A DNA stretch of 64,000 nucleotides from JAIBBV01 sp044347745 (GTDB lineage Bacteria; Bdellovibrionota_C; UBA2361; JAFLCA01). Positions within the stretch are counted from its first letter, which is position 1. Each line of letters starts with the position of its first letter. The notes beneath the pieces are model-generated. The model did no database searches and was not told where the DNA came from. It saw nothing but the letters and a program-made list of their open reading frames with translations. A program made the translations under genes and the position numbers. The stretch lies in contig JBIKUD010000006.1 of the NCBI GenBank assembly GCA_044347745.1, forward strand, positions 42,753 through 106,752, given 5' to 3'. Of the stretch, positions 26,908 to 35,995 are shown in pieces.

Positions 26908-29754
26908 TTATTTCTTCTGGCTAAGCCAGGGCCCGGTTCCAAGGTTCATTATTTCATAAGGAGACAAGGTGTGCCAGTTGCCAACGAGCTCTGGATACAT
27001 CTGCTTTGCCTCCTCGGCGCTACTAAAGGCACCCAGAGTCTGCATTGGAACCACCTGATTATTAACCTCATAGGCACAGGTCGCTCCAACCTTAAAATAT
27101 GCAGCAAGGGAATTTGGGCTCTCTGCCGGGAGCACTATGCCAAAGGTGAGGGTGTCTTTACTCATTTGGAATGGGAGTTCCTCAACATTATTTTTGGCTG
27201 AGGCAGCAACTTGCATTACAACGTAGGTATCATTGCGGCCTGATGCTTTTGGGGCGTTCTGTGATAGCGAAGCTGGGCCAGCATTTGGAAGCTTTGGCGC
27301 TACTTTAAATTGCAATGGAGATTTGGCCGACTGATTCTCAGATAATTTTCCTGAAACTGTTGGTTTATCTTCGTTCGCCTTAGGTGCGGTGATAGTTGAA
27401 GGTTTTTGCCCATCATAGGGGGTTATTTCAGCCACGTTGTCAATGGCGGGGTCATGCAGTACTTCCTGTCGATCGGGGAATACTTCGCCTTTACGAATTT
27501 CTGAACTGAGCACGTCGCGTTTTTCAATAGTGGCATCGCGAGCATCAAATTGATCTTTGACGATTCGCGGAGTGATAAAAATAAGCAAATTGGTTCTACG
27601 ACGATTCTCTCTGGACTCTTTAAAAAGGTGTCCAAGGACTGGAATGTCTTGGAAGAACGGAACTCCGGAAGCAGTGTCGCTGACGTTGTCTGCCATCAAA
27701 CCGCCAATGACAATCATCTGATTATCGCGAGTAATGGCGGTAGTTTCGCTGGTGCGAATGGTGGTGGTGGGTCCCAGATTTGAGGATAACGTCGACTCAA
27801 TAACGTTCGAAACTTCTGTAAAAATTTGCAAGGTCACTGAGTCTTCAGAGTTAATCTGAGGGGTAAGCTTGAGAGTAATACCTACATCCTGCCTGTCGAT
27901 TTGGTTGAAGGTGTTATTTAAGTTGGTATCGTTTGTGGCCTGACTTGCAATAAACGGCACATTCTGACCAACAACTATTTCAGCGGGTTCGTTATCTGTG
28001 GCCAAAATCGTAGGTGCGCTGAGCACGTTTACATTTGAGTTTGATTGAGCTGCGGCCAAAAGCACTGATTGTGACGGAATTGAAAACCCTGGCAGTTTAA
28101 GGCTTCCTGCGCTGGCAGCAGCCACAGAGAACCCTGAAAGTTTCTCTGGATCACGGAGCACGCTTACAATATTGCCGCCATTATTGCTGGCCATAAAGCC
28201 GCCGTCAGAGCCACCGCCGGAGGTAATCCAGTCGGTGCCGGCGTTAAAGTCGTCAGTCACCCCAACTTCCAGGAGCATTGCCTCTACAAGCACCTGGCGA
28301 CGTTTGATATCCAATTTTTGTAGCAATTCAAGAATGCGCTGATAGTCTTGTTTGCTCGCCATTATAATAAGCGAGTTTGTCGCAGGATCTGCGGTTATGG
28401 ATGTATCTTCGCCTAACTGCACCGCACTGGGCGTGCGGCGATTTGAGCTGCCGCTGTCTCTCGAGCCTGAGTTTCGAGATGCGCTGGAACCTCCACGACT
28501 GGTACCTAAGCCAGTGCTGCCTGAATTACGCGAATTACGGCTGCGGGAGCTTGATGATGAGCTAAAGCCTGAGTCATCCCCGAACTCGCTTCCAAGTCCC
28601 CCAAAAGAAGCCTTTGTGCTTCCAGATCCGGTAGAACCGGAACCACTGCCCACAACGCCGCCCAATACTTCTGCTAACTCTGAGGCGCTCGCGTGCTGGC
28701 AGCGATACACATAAAAACGATTTCCAGACAAATCAACTTTACTGTCAAGCTGACTGACTAATGCTTGAATTCGAGCAGTGGTATCTTCATCAGCCACCAC
28801 AATAATTGCATTTGTTCGGCTATCTGCAATTATTTTTGGCTCGCGGGATCTAGCCGAAATAGTGCGTCCACCGGCAAGAGCAGCTGAGCTTGCCGAAATG
28901 GCAGCGGCACTTCCGGGCGGTGAGGCCGCCGCGCGTGCGCTTTGAAGGGCGTTTTCGCGAATACGTTCACGTAAAAGCTCGAAATTTGAGGAGGCACTTG
29001 AATTATTCTGAGAGGTAGAGGAGGTTCCCAAAATTTCATTAAGCTTATCGGCGATGTCTTGGGCCTCGGCATTTTTGACTGGAATAATAGTCATTTCGCG
29101 GTCGGTAGACGGAACATCGAGGGCTGAAATGATGTTGGCTATGCGTTCTATGTTGTCTTCAGCGTCGATAATAATGAGCGAGTTCGTGCCGGTGTATGCG
29201 TTTACGAGACCTTCGCCAGAAATAAGCGGCGTAATAAGTTGCTTGATGTCGTCAGCATTCACGTATTTCAGTGAAAGAAGCCGGGTCACTGTGGCGGCAG
29301 ATACAGGTCCGTCTACGGCGTCTAAACGTGTTGGAATGGTGCTTTGTTTGGCGTCTTTGAGAGGAACAATTTTCCACAAGTTGGCGCTGACCGGAACCGA
29401 GGTAAAGCCTTTCATTGCTAATGTGGAATCAAGGATACGCAGTGCCTCGTCTTCTGTTACTTTTCCGGGAAGGTAAATTGAAACTTTCCCTTTTATATTT
29501 TCATCGAGAATAAAGTTTCGTTTTGTGCGCTTGCTGAAAATTCTGATGATTGCCGCGATGTCGGCGTTCTTGATATTTATTTCAGTGTTGCCTTGTTTCT
29601 CGAGCTCAATATCTTCCGAGATGTCTTCGGCATTCGCTTGGGCAGGTTTGGCTTGAGCAAAAACCTGCGGAGCTGAACTACACAATAGAGTAAAGGCTAA
29701 TCCAAAGCGGAGTAGTCTTGAAGAAACGTTCAGTTTGATGGGTGCAGCGAACAT
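26908..29754 (-). CDS. gspD: Type II secretion secretin GspD with C-terminal extension
   Basis: A 948-residue outer-membrane secretin, longer than usual (about 650-750). After a signal peptide (cleaved after QVFA), N0-N3 domains are visible (INIKNADIAAIIRIFSKRTK, VTRLLSLKYVNADDIKQLI, DREMTIIPVKNAEAQDIADK). The N3 loop carries a Ser/Gly/Arg-rich insert (about residues 371-441). The secretin core contains VNVLSAPTILATDNEPAEI and ends with TNLLIFITPRIV near residue 735. The remaining 210 or so residues are not secretin: a Pro/Lys-rich linker leads to a domain with YVVMQVAASAK and TLGAFSSAEEAKQMYPEL, resembling a SPOR-type fold. It lies 33 bp upstream of gspE and 395 bp downstream of gspC. Confidence 0.93.
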   Translation of the reverse strand: MFAAPIKLNVSSRLLRFGLAFTLLCSSAPQVFAQAKPAQANAEDISEDIELEKQGNTEINIKNADIAAIIRIFSKRTKRNFILDENIKGKVSIYLPGKVTEDEALRILDSTLAMKGFTSVPVSANLWKIVPLKDAKQSTIPTRLDAVDGPVSAATVTRLLSLKYVNADDIKQLITPLISGEGLVNAYTGTNSLIIIDAEDNIERIANIISALDVPSTDREMTIIPVKNAEAQDIADKLNEILGTSSTSQNNSSASSNFELLRERIRENALQSARAAASPPGSAAAISASSAALAGGRTISARSREPKIIADSRTNAIIVVADEDTTARIQALVSQLDSKVDLSGNRFYVYRCQHASASELAEVLGGVVGSGSGSTGSGSTKASFGGLGSEFGDDSGFSSSSSSRSRNSRNSGSTGLGTSRGGSSASRNSGSRDSGSSNRRTPSAVQLGEDTSITADPATNSLIIMASKQDYQRILELLQKLDIKRRQVLVEAMLLEVGVTDDFNAGTDWITSGGGSDGGFMASNNGGNIVSVLRDPEKLSGFSVAAASAGSLKLPGFSIPSQSVLLAAAQSNSNVNVLSAPTILATDNEPAEIVVGQNVPFIASQATNDTNLNNTFNQIDRQDVGITLKLTPQINSEDSVTLQIFTEVSNVIESTLSSNLGPTTTIRTSETTAITRDNQMIVIGGLMADNVSDTASGVPFFQDIPVLGHLFKESRENRRRTNLLIFITPRIVKDQFDARDATIEKRDVLSSEIRKGEVFPDRQEVLHDPAIDNVAEITPYDGQKPSTITAPKANEDKPTVSGKLSENQSAKSPLQFKVAPKLPNAGPASLSQNAPKASGRNDTYVVMQVAASAKNNVEELPFQMSKDTLTFGIVLPAESPNSLAAYFKVGATCAYEVNNQVVPMQTLGAFSSAEEAKQMYPELVGNWHTLSPYEIMNLGTGPWLSQKK

Positions 29755-29831
29755 CGGTGAGCTTTAAGACCTCGCAAAAATAACTCTTCTTAGTTGTAGC
29801 GCAGGTTACGGCCTGGCGAAACCCAACAAGC

Positions 29832-30069
29832 GCTCGCCGTGAAAATCTGAAAAACGCTTTGAATTGCCCGAAGTTGAGCTCGCTATCAGCCTCAGATGAA
29901 TACGAGGGCTATGGAGCTTCGAGCTCAATTCCGGACAATTCTTCAAGCGTTTTCATTGCGTTCATACTTTGTTCCGAGGCTCGGGGTCTCCCTGCGAGGT
30001 GCATTTAGCACCCCTCAGTCGACCCACGAGCCTCGCGCCTCGTCTGAACGCATTTTGACGGCGAACAGA
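29832..30069. repeat. Palindromic MITE-like element, copy 2
   Basis: This is the reverse-orientation relative of the element at 16693-16873. End sequences CGCTCGCCGTGAAAAT (29832-29847) and ATTTTGACGGCGAACAG (30053-30069) are inverted repeats. The large hairpin arms are 29849-29883 and 29918-29954 (both with AAACGCTT and GAGCTC). A second hairpin with CGAGGCTCG/CGAGCCTCG is larger than in copy 1. It occupies most of the 395-bp gap between gspC and gspD; the remainder holds no gene. Confidence 0.75.
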
Positions 30070-30149
30070 AAAGCTGGGGATCCAAGTTATAAGCTTGGCT
30101 ATGGTAATATTGAATTCGTCACATTCAATAGCGTAAGAACCTTAAAATC

Positions 30150-31079
30150 TTAACGAATTTGGAAGCGCACTTCTTTCTCGTTTCTGTCACGCTCAAGCTG
30201 AACGTTAATGTTTCTTTCCTGTTTTAGCGTTTCAAACAGTTTGATAGCTTGAGAAAGGTCGCCCATGGGACTGCCATTAATACTTTTAAGCACGTCTCCG
30301 TTTTTAAGCCCCAATCGTTCAAATATGCTGCCTTGCTTGACCGCAAAAAGACGTAAACCGATTGATTTCCCATCCTTAAAGTAGGGGACGGCCCGGGCCT
30401 GGGTAAGTAGCAGTGGTAAATTTTCAAGAGCTTTATCGAGTTCAGCTTCCTGTACCCACACTTCATTGTCGCTGACGATAGCGATGCCATCTTTAAACTC
30501 ACCGCTTGCAGTGGATGCGCTGCTGCTTGCGCCTTCATCAAGCACCAGCTCTTCTTTGGCCCCGCCTTGGCGCTCAATCACTACCTTATCGCTCTTTATG
30601 TCAATTAGTTTTGCTTCGTCAAACACCATATCGCCCACCGCAAACACCTCTTGCAGCTTCTTTTTGGGCTCTTCGATAATAGCAGTGGCCGTTTCTCCGT
30701 CTACGATAAAGGTGCCAATAAGGGTGAGCGGGTTCTTGATAACCGGTTTGGGAGGCTCCATCGGTTTGCTTGTTGTTTGGGCTGCTAAGGTACCAAAAAG
30801 ATTAGAGCGAGCGAGTCCATCAAAATCTCGCTTTTTGGTTTTGCGATGCCCCCGGTCTTGAGCAGCATTCATCGCCGCTGCAGCATCTGTTTTTATGGTG
30901 TTAAGGGTGGTGTCGACCGCAATGGTATTGTCCATGCCTTCACTCATAATGAGTGCACCACAAATGACCATAAAACCCGTAAGAGCGAACTTGGTCCACA
31001 GCACAAAGCGGGCAACGGCCTTTTTGCGGAGAAGCTTATGCCAATTAAAGCTAATGCCTGGAGTGAGGACGGCGCTCAT
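30150..31079 (-). CDS. gspC: Type II secretion protein GspC with PDZ domain
   Basis: A 309-residue bitopic inner-membrane protein. It has one membrane helix (about residues 27-47), a homology-region domain (LARSNLFGTLA, then LTLIGTFIVDGETATAIIEE and VGDMVFDEAKLIDI) that contacts the GspD N0 domain, and a C-terminal PDZ domain (about 220-309, SIFERLGLKNGDVLKSINGS). It connects the inner-membrane platform to the secretin. This is the promoter-proximal gene of the T2SS cluster, divergent from the hydrolase-murF-ddl operon. Confidence 0.92.
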   Translation of the reverse strand: MSAVLTPGISFNWHKLLRKKAVARFVLWTKFALTGFMVICGALIMSEGMDNTIAVDTTLNTIKTDAAAAMNAAQDRGHRKTKKRDFDGLARSNLFGTLAAQTTSKPMEPPKPVIKNPLTLIGTFIVDGETATAIIEEPKKKLQEVFAVGDMVFDEAKLIDIKSDKVVIERQGGAKEELVLDEGASSSASTASGEFKDGIAIVSDNEVWVQEAELDKALENLPLLLTQARAVPYFKDGKSIGLRLFAVKQGSIFERLGLKNGDVLKSINGSPMGDLSQAIKLFETLKQERNINVQLERDRNEKEVRFQIR

Positions 31080-31158
31080 AACAATAATCCATGATGGTCT
31101 AGCCCTTAGTGTGCATGTTCTTTGGGTGTAAGAACAAGGCCTAAAAGGCTAAAGCGAC

Positions 31159-31181
31159 TTGCGGTTATTTAAGTTGCGGTT
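31159..31181. promoter_or_regulatory. Direct repeat in the divergent gspC/hydrolase promoter region
   Basis: TTGCGGTT occurs twice (31159-31166 and 31174-31181), with starts 15 bp apart. Both copies lie in the intergenic region between the leftward gspC and the rightward hydrolase gene. The arrangement could be a regulator site, but no regulator is identified and chance is not excluded. Confidence 0.2.
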
Positions 31182-31288
31182 GTTTTTTGGGCGTTTGAAT
31201 ATGCCTGACTCTCTTTTGATGAATGATTGAGGGTGTTAAGGTAGGGCAGTGCTGCCATTTCGGGGGCCAGGTCGGTGAGTGCGTGCCA

Positions 31289-32053
31289 ATGACAACCACA
31301 ACACAATTTCATACTGAAACGCTCGGTAGCCCCAGTTTGCCTACCCTCGTAATGCTGCATGGGTGGGGCCAAACGCTACTGTCTCTAAAACCTTTTGGTG
31401 AATTGCTAAGTAGAGACTATCAGGTGGTGCTTGTAGATCTTCCCGGTTTTGGTAAGTCACCAGCCCCCCAAGCGGTGTGGGACTCGACGGCCTATGCCCA
31501 TGCATTGGTTCAGCATCTTGAATCGAAGGGAATTAAACATTTCGATTTACTTGGGCATTCCTTTGGAGGAAGGGTCTCACTTCGGCTTGCGGCCTATTAC
31601 CCGGAACGTGTAAATCGACTCATTTTGATGGCCAGCCACGGTTTGCCGACGCCGAGACCCCTTAAATCGCGACTACGATTGAAAGTATTAGGCTGGCTGC
31701 GTTCATTACTAAAGATAGTTGATGCCAGCATTGGCACAAAGTTTTTCGAGTCCTGGTTTGTGCCTCGTTTTGCCAGCAAAGATTATCGGCAGGCCGGAAT
31801 TTTAAGAGGGATTTTTGTCAAACTAGTAACCGAAGATGCCTCTTCTGATGTCGCTAAAATTAAAGCTCCGACACTTATGCTTTGGGGGCAGGATGACACG
31901 GAAACCCCTGTTGAGCTTGGCCAGCGAATTAAAGGACTTCTTCAGAAAGCTGAAATGTATGTCTTTCCTTTGCACGATCACCACCCGTACACAAATGCTG
32001 GGCATCACTTACTGACCCGATATGTACTCGATTTTAAGGCCCGTTATGCTTAG
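31289..32053 (+). CDS. Alpha/beta hydrolase
   Basis: A hydrolase-fold enzyme of about 254 residues from ATG 31289 (MTTTTQFHTETLG). A start at 31223 would add 22 atypical residues. Motifs are the oxyanion HGWGQ, the nucleophile elbow GHSFGG (Ser91), an acid in WGQDDTETP, and a catalytic-type His in LHDHHPYTN. The substrate is unknown. The stop overlaps the murF-like start by 8 nt and ddl follows, so a role tied to peptidoglycan precursor synthesis or envelope metabolism is inferred from context only. Confidence 0.82.
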   Translation: MTTTTQFHTETLGSPSLPTLVMLHGWGQTLLSLKPFGELLSRDYQVVLVDLPGFGKSPAPQAVWDSTAYAHALVQHLESKGIKHFDLLGHSFGGRVSLRLAAYYPERVNRLILMASHGLPTPRPLKSRLRLKVLGWLRSLLKIVDASIGTKFFESWFVPRFASKDYRQAGILRGIFVKLVTEDASSDVAKIKAPTLMLWGQDDTETPVELGQRIKGLLQKAEMYVFPLHDHHPYTNAGHHLLTRYVLDFKARYA

Positions 32054-33662
32054 TGGACTTTTCCAATTTTTTGCCGTTATTGCTGCGGCGCTTTTTATGT
32101 GGCGGCGATCACTTCGCTACCTTAGATTTTTCCAGCAAGAGGAATATAAGCCGCACGACTACCTTACATGGCTGAAACGCACGGGGGCCTATGAGAGGCA
32201 AGGAAGTGCTATTGCAGGTGTGGCTGCCTTGTTGCTTCTTGTTTTTCCCAAATTTTCAGCTCTCATTTGTTTGGGAGCAGCAGTAGCTCTTTTTGCGCGG
32301 TTTGTGCTTGAAGTTGATCCTCGCGTTTCTGGAAAACTACGGCTCCAAATGACCGGACGCGCAACCCGCTTGTCGCGGGTAAATTACGGCGGTCTTATCT
32401 TGCTGCTGTGCATTATTGCGTCGCTGACGCTTGTCGGAGCCAAAACTCCTGTTTTGTTCTTTTTGCTTTTAATATTGGTTTTTCAGGCATTAGCTTTTGC
32501 TCCTGCCGCCAGTGGGCAATTAGTATCTCCCTTTGAAGAGGGCGTTAATAATCGCTTTATTAATGTAGCTCGCCGAAAATTTGCTGAGCACAACCCCTTT
32601 TGCATAGGGATTACCGGAAGCTTTGGAAAAACCAGCACCAAGTCGCTTTTGGGGCAAATATTAAATGTTGCTTTGGGACCCACTTTCTGGCCACAGAAAG
32701 GAGTGAACACTATTTTGGGCACAACTCGTGAAATACGCGAGCGGCTAAGCGGGCATCATCGCTATGCAGTCATCGAAATGGGTGCTTACTATATTGGCTC
32801 AATTAAAAAGATGACGGAGTTTACTCCGCCTCAAGCAGCAATTGTCACCGCGGTTGGCACCATGCACCTTGAGCGCTTCGGTAGTGCGGATAATGTGTAC
32901 AAAGCAAAGTCGGAGCTGGCCGAGGCCGTGCCTGCTGACGGCATACTGGTGTGCAATGGTGATAACCCAGGGGCTCGCCGAATGGCTTCCGAAAATCAAA
33001 AAGCTACGACTATATTATATGGTTTCGAAGATTCATTTGGCCCCCTAGACTGTAGAGGGCGCAATCTTGCCTTTACCGAAAAAGGTAGCCAGTTTCAAAC
33101 TGACTGGAAAGGGAAGTCATATCAGGTCAGCACACCGCTCCTCGGAGCCCCAGCGGCATCCAATATGCTCGGTGCCTTTGCGATGGCCTGTGCGCTGGGG
33201 GCGGACCCCGATTTAGTGGTTGCGGTATTGGGCACGGTAGAGCCAGTTGATAATCGCCTGGTGCTTAAATCTCAAGGGAAAGTGCGCTACCTCCAAGACG
33301 CCTACAACTCTAATCCCGTCGGATTCCGCGCTGCTTTGGAAGTGCTTAAAGGTTTGGCAGCCAAGCGTCGCATATTAATGACTCCGGGCATGGTTGAACT
33401 TGGCAACACGCAAGCGCAAGAAAATGAAGATATTGGTAAGTTTGCCGCGACCGTGTGCGATTTGGTGGTCGTTGTTGCTCAAACTAATAGAGCTGCGTTG
33501 CTTAAAGGCCTGCGTGCTGGGGGCTTAAGCGAGGATAAAATTATTGTTGCTGAAACTCGCAGCGAGGCGTTCTCCCGACTAGAAGAGATTACAGGAGAGG
33601 GGGATTTGGTGCTGATTGAAAATGATCTCCCAGATAAGCTTGAATTCAGAGAGAGGTTCTAG
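32046..33662 (+). CDS. murF: MurF-like UDP-MurNAc-tripeptide--D-Ala-D-Ala ligase with membrane N-terminus
   Basis: A 538-residue Mur ligase from ATG 32046; ATG 32022 is an alternative that would overlap the hydrolase more. The first 150 or so residues contain several hydrophobic segments (for example the stretch around LILLLCIIASLTLV), unusual for a soluble MurF. The ligase core shows the ATP loop GITGSFGKTSTKS, the VGTMHLERFGS segment, the DNxPG-like block GDNPGARR and the C-terminal domain with DAYNSNPVGFRAALEVL. MurF adds D-Ala-D-Ala to the UDP-muramyl tripeptide. Its direct coupling to ddl, which makes D-Ala-D-Ala, supports this over other Mur ligases. Confidence 0.85.
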   Translation: MLSGLFQFFAVIAAALFMWRRSLRYLRFFQQEEYKPHDYLTWLKRTGAYERQGSAIAGVAALLLLVFPKFSALICLGAAVALFARFVLEVDPRVSGKLRLQMTGRATRLSRVNYGGLILLLCIIASLTLVGAKTPVLFFLLLILVFQALAFAPAASGQLVSPFEEGVNNRFINVARRKFAEHNPFCIGITGSFGKTSTKSLLGQILNVALGPTFWPQKGVNTILGTTREIRERLSGHHRYAVIEMGAYYIGSIKKMTEFTPPQAAIVTAVGTMHLERFGSADNVYKAKSELAEAVPADGILVCNGDNPGARRMASENQKATTILYGFEDSFGPLDCRGRNLAFTEKGSQFQTDWKGKSYQVSTPLLGAPAASNMLGAFAMACALGADPDLVVAVLGTVEPVDNRLVLKSQGKVRYLQDAYNSNPVGFRAALEVLKGLAAKRRILMTPGMVELGNTQAQENEDIGKFAATVCDLVVVVAQTNRAALLKGLRAGGLSEDKIIVAETRSEAFSRLEEITGEGDLVLIENDLPDKLEFRERF

Positions 33663-34828
33663 TGAGCAGGCAGAAGCGAATTCGAGTTGCGGTGTTGTTT
33701 GGTGGACGTTCGGTTGAACACGAAATTTCTGTTATCTCTGCTTTGCAACTTATTTCGGCGGTCGATACGCTGCGTTACGAACCAATACCGGTATATATCG
33801 ATCAAGACGGACGCTGGCACACAGGGGCTGCGCTTTTGCAAAGGAGTTTTTACACGCAATTTGCGAAAAGACGCACAGAGCTGACCCAAGTGACCTTGAG
33901 GCCTGAACCAGGACTCGGAGGACTCAGTGTAATTGCCAGCAACGAAATGATTCCCGTAGATGTGTTCTTTCCAGTGTTCCACGGGCGCTTCGGCGAAGAT
34001 GGTTGTATTCAAGGGCTTTTTGAATTAACCGAAATTCCGTACGTCGGCTGCGGCGTGCTTGCTGCGTCGCTTTCTATGAGCAAGCAATGTTGTAAAGAAT
34101 TTGTGCAGGCCTTTCAGGTGCCAACAGTGCCAGGGAAGCTAGTTACTAAGGCCTCTGTTTTGCAGAATTTGCAGCAGGCCCTTGATGACGTTATAGCTAC
34201 GCCGGGGCTCACTCAATTCCCATTATTTATTAAGCCCAACAATTCTGGCTCAAGTATCGGTATTGGGCGCGCCAAAAACAGAGAAGAGCTTGCTGTTTGT
34301 TTGGCCCGAGTTTTTGCTTTCGATCACGAGGCGCTGGTCGAGCGCTGCATGACGGACATGTTCGAGTTAAATGTTTCAGTAGTGGCTGGAACCGAACCTT
34401 CGGTTTCGGTAATCGAAATGCCGGTGGCCTCTGATCATGCGCTTACCTATGAGGATAAATACCTTCGAGGTGGTAAAAAGACCGGTGATAGCCAGGGAAT
34501 GGCAAGTCTGACCCGGCTTATCGATCCTCCTCAAATTTCAACTGAGCTGCGGAGCCAAGTGCAAAAGTATGCGCTACAAGTTTTTAAAGCCATGGGTTGT
34601 AACGGGGTGGCTCGATTCGATTTTATTGTAGATAAACAAAGTGGCCAGCCTTATTTTAACGAAGTTAATTCTCCGCCGGGCTCGCTGGCATTTTATCTTT
34701 GGGAAAAGACGAACCCACGGCTACTCTATACAGAGTTAATTGAGCGACTGATAGAGTGTGCCTTTGCGCGGGCGCGTGAACGCGCAAGTTTAAAGAGCGA
34801 TATCGAATTTAAAGCGCTGAAAAACTAA
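33662..34828 (+). CDS. ddl: D-alanine--D-alanine ligase
   Basis: The 388-residue ATP-grasp enzyme joins two D-alanines for peptidoglycan precursors. It begins with GTG overlapping the murF stop by one base. N-terminal VAVLFGGRSVEHEISVISAL and PVFHGRFGEDGCIQGLFEL are Ddl signatures. The ATP-grasp part has FPLFIKPNNSGSSIGIGR, a Glu-rich metal site and the C-terminal ARFDFIVDKQSG and FNEVNSPPGSLAFYLW. The C-terminal sequence differs from the common N-x-N-x-x-P-G form only slightly (NEVNSPPG). Ddl is cytoplasmic. Confidence 0.93.
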   Translation: MSRQKRIRVAVLFGGRSVEHEISVISALQLISAVDTLRYEPIPVYIDQDGRWHTGAALLQRSFYTQFAKRRTELTQVTLRPEPGLGGLSVIASNEMIPVDVFFPVFHGRFGEDGCIQGLFELTEIPYVGCGVLAASLSMSKQCCKEFVQAFQVPTVPGKLVTKASVLQNLQQALDDVIATPGLTQFPLFIKPNNSGSSIGIGRAKNREELAVCLARVFAFDHEALVERCMTDMFELNVSVVAGTEPSVSVIEMPVASDHALTYEDKYLRGGKKTGDSQGMASLTRLIDPPQISTELRSQVQKYALQVFKAMGCNGVARFDFIVDKQSGQPYFNEVNSPPGSLAFYLWEKTNPRLLYTELIERLIECAFARARERASLKSDIEFKALKN

Positions 34829-34895
34829 TTCCCCGCAGACCGATTCGTTTCGCGAGTTTGTGAGCGGGCGCAGAGCTTTCTTCAATCATGTGCTG

Positions 34896-35171
34896 CTACG
34901 TTTCAGTTTTATTATCTGGCTTTTCGCTCTTTGAGTCATTTTCCAAGGCGCTCTTTAGGATCTGGGCCTTTAATTGCTGAATTTCTTGAGGGTCTGTTTG
35001 GGCTCGTTTGAGGAAGAGATTCTTAAAGCTTTTTGTGAGAGCGCTTATTTGCTTTGAATAAAGAGAGCAATTTGAACAAATGAGAAGGTGAGGGAAGAGC
35101 CTCAGGCGTTGCCACACGCTAAGCCGCTGTTCTTTGCTTAAAAGATGCACCACTTCTTTACAACTAGGCAT
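34896..35171 (-). CDS. Zinc-finger anti-sigma factor
   Basis: A 91-residue protein with a zf-HC2-type zinc-binding pattern (Cys4, His28 and Cys32xxCys35 in LFPHLLICSNCSLY), the N-terminal domain of anti-sigma factors. There is no membrane helix, so it would act in the cytoplasm. It follows the ECF sigma factor by 16 bp in the same orientation, the classic pairing for sigma sequestration. Confidence 0.75.
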   Translation of the reverse strand: MPSCKEVVHLLSKEQRLSVWQRLRLFPHLLICSNCSLYSKQISALTKSFKNLFLKRAQTDPQEIQQLKAQILKSALENDSKSEKPDNKTET

Positions 35172-35187
35172 ACGTTAACCCCTAGAA

Positions 35188-35802
35188 TTAATCGCTTGCG
35201 GCACTGCGACGCTGAATACATTCCCTTAGTCGGGTTTTAGCTCGAAACAGGAGTACTCCCAAATTAGAATTAGTCACCTTCATTATATGACACACTTCAG
35301 ATGTAGCCTCTTCGTTAATTTCCCGTAGCCAGAAGGCGGTGCGCTGGGCGAGTGGAAGTTTGTCAAAACAATGCTCTATAAGGTGCAGTGTCTGGCAGGT
35401 TGCCATGAATTGCTCGGGGTTTTGTAGCGGTTTAATCCAGTGGCCACGAGAATCGAAATATGATTCTACGAGCTCATCTATTTTTTCATCTGGAACTAGT
35501 TTGCGATCTTCGCGCCACTTTTCTTTAGCTTTGTTGTACAAAATGCCATACAGAAATGTGCTTATCTTAGACTCTCCTTTAAATGTATGAGCAACCTCTA
35601 AATAGGTAAGCCAAACTACTTGCACCAACTCACGGGCATCATCCTTACTGAAGCCTAGACCTAACGCACCCTTCAAAAGCTTTTCAGTATGCGCCTCAAC
35701 CAGCATTTCGATACTGGAGGAGGGCGTGCTTGGGAGACTCTGTGAATTCTGTGGTGGCATGCGATACGGCCAAAAATGAGAAAGGCCTCCAAACTGTAAC
35801 AT
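35188..35802 (-). CDS. ECF-type RNA polymerase sigma factor
   Basis: An ECF sigma factor (204 residues from 35802; an ATG at 35760 giving 190 residues is also plausible). Region 2 is visible (FSKDDARELVQVVWLTYLEV, then FKGESKISTFLYGILYNKAK) and region 4 follows (LPLAQRTAFWLREINEEATSEVCHIMKVT ... LLFRAKTRLRECI, the helix-turn-helix). It is probably held inactive by the zinc-finger protein encoded downstream. The regulon is unknown; half of a MITE-like element lies upstream. Confidence 0.85.
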   Translation of the reverse strand: MLQFGGLSHFWPYRMPPQNSQSLPSTPSSSIEMLVEAHTEKLLKGALGLGFSKDDARELVQVVWLTYLEVAHTFKGESKISTFLYGILYNKAKEKWREDRKLVPDEKIDELVESYFDSRGHWIKPLQNPEQFMATCQTLHLIEHCFDKLPLAQRTAFWLREINEEATSEVCHIMKVTNSNLGVLLFRAKTRLRECIQRRSAASD

Positions 35803-35888
35803 GTTGAAACTTATTCAAGAAGCCGGCAACAAATAGAGTAATTGCCAAAATGAGGGGGAGGTAACGGTGGCAGTCACTATATTGTTCA

Positions 35889-35927
35889 GTTGGCTAAAGA
35901 TGGAAATTCATCTTGTGAGCGGTATAT
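35889..35927. repeat. Solo arm of the MITE-like element
   Basis: This stretch matches the right arm of the element at 21248-21524: the GGCTAAAGA-GGAAATT block, then TGTGAGCGGTATAT. No second arm is visible within the surrounding 190-bp intergenic region between the sigma-factor gene and the gene at 35996. It is either a remnant or a solo end. Confidence 0.6.
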
Positions 35928-35995
35928 AGTAATTTCTAGTTGATTGTATCCCGGCCTAAACTACATCTTTATAGCCGGGTGTTAGGGGAGGAAGT

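Noticed and set aside
28352..28714. 120-codon plus-strand frame opposite gspD
   Set aside because: Lies on the Ser/Gly-rich linker of the secretin; low-complexity Leu/Pro/Glu shadow.
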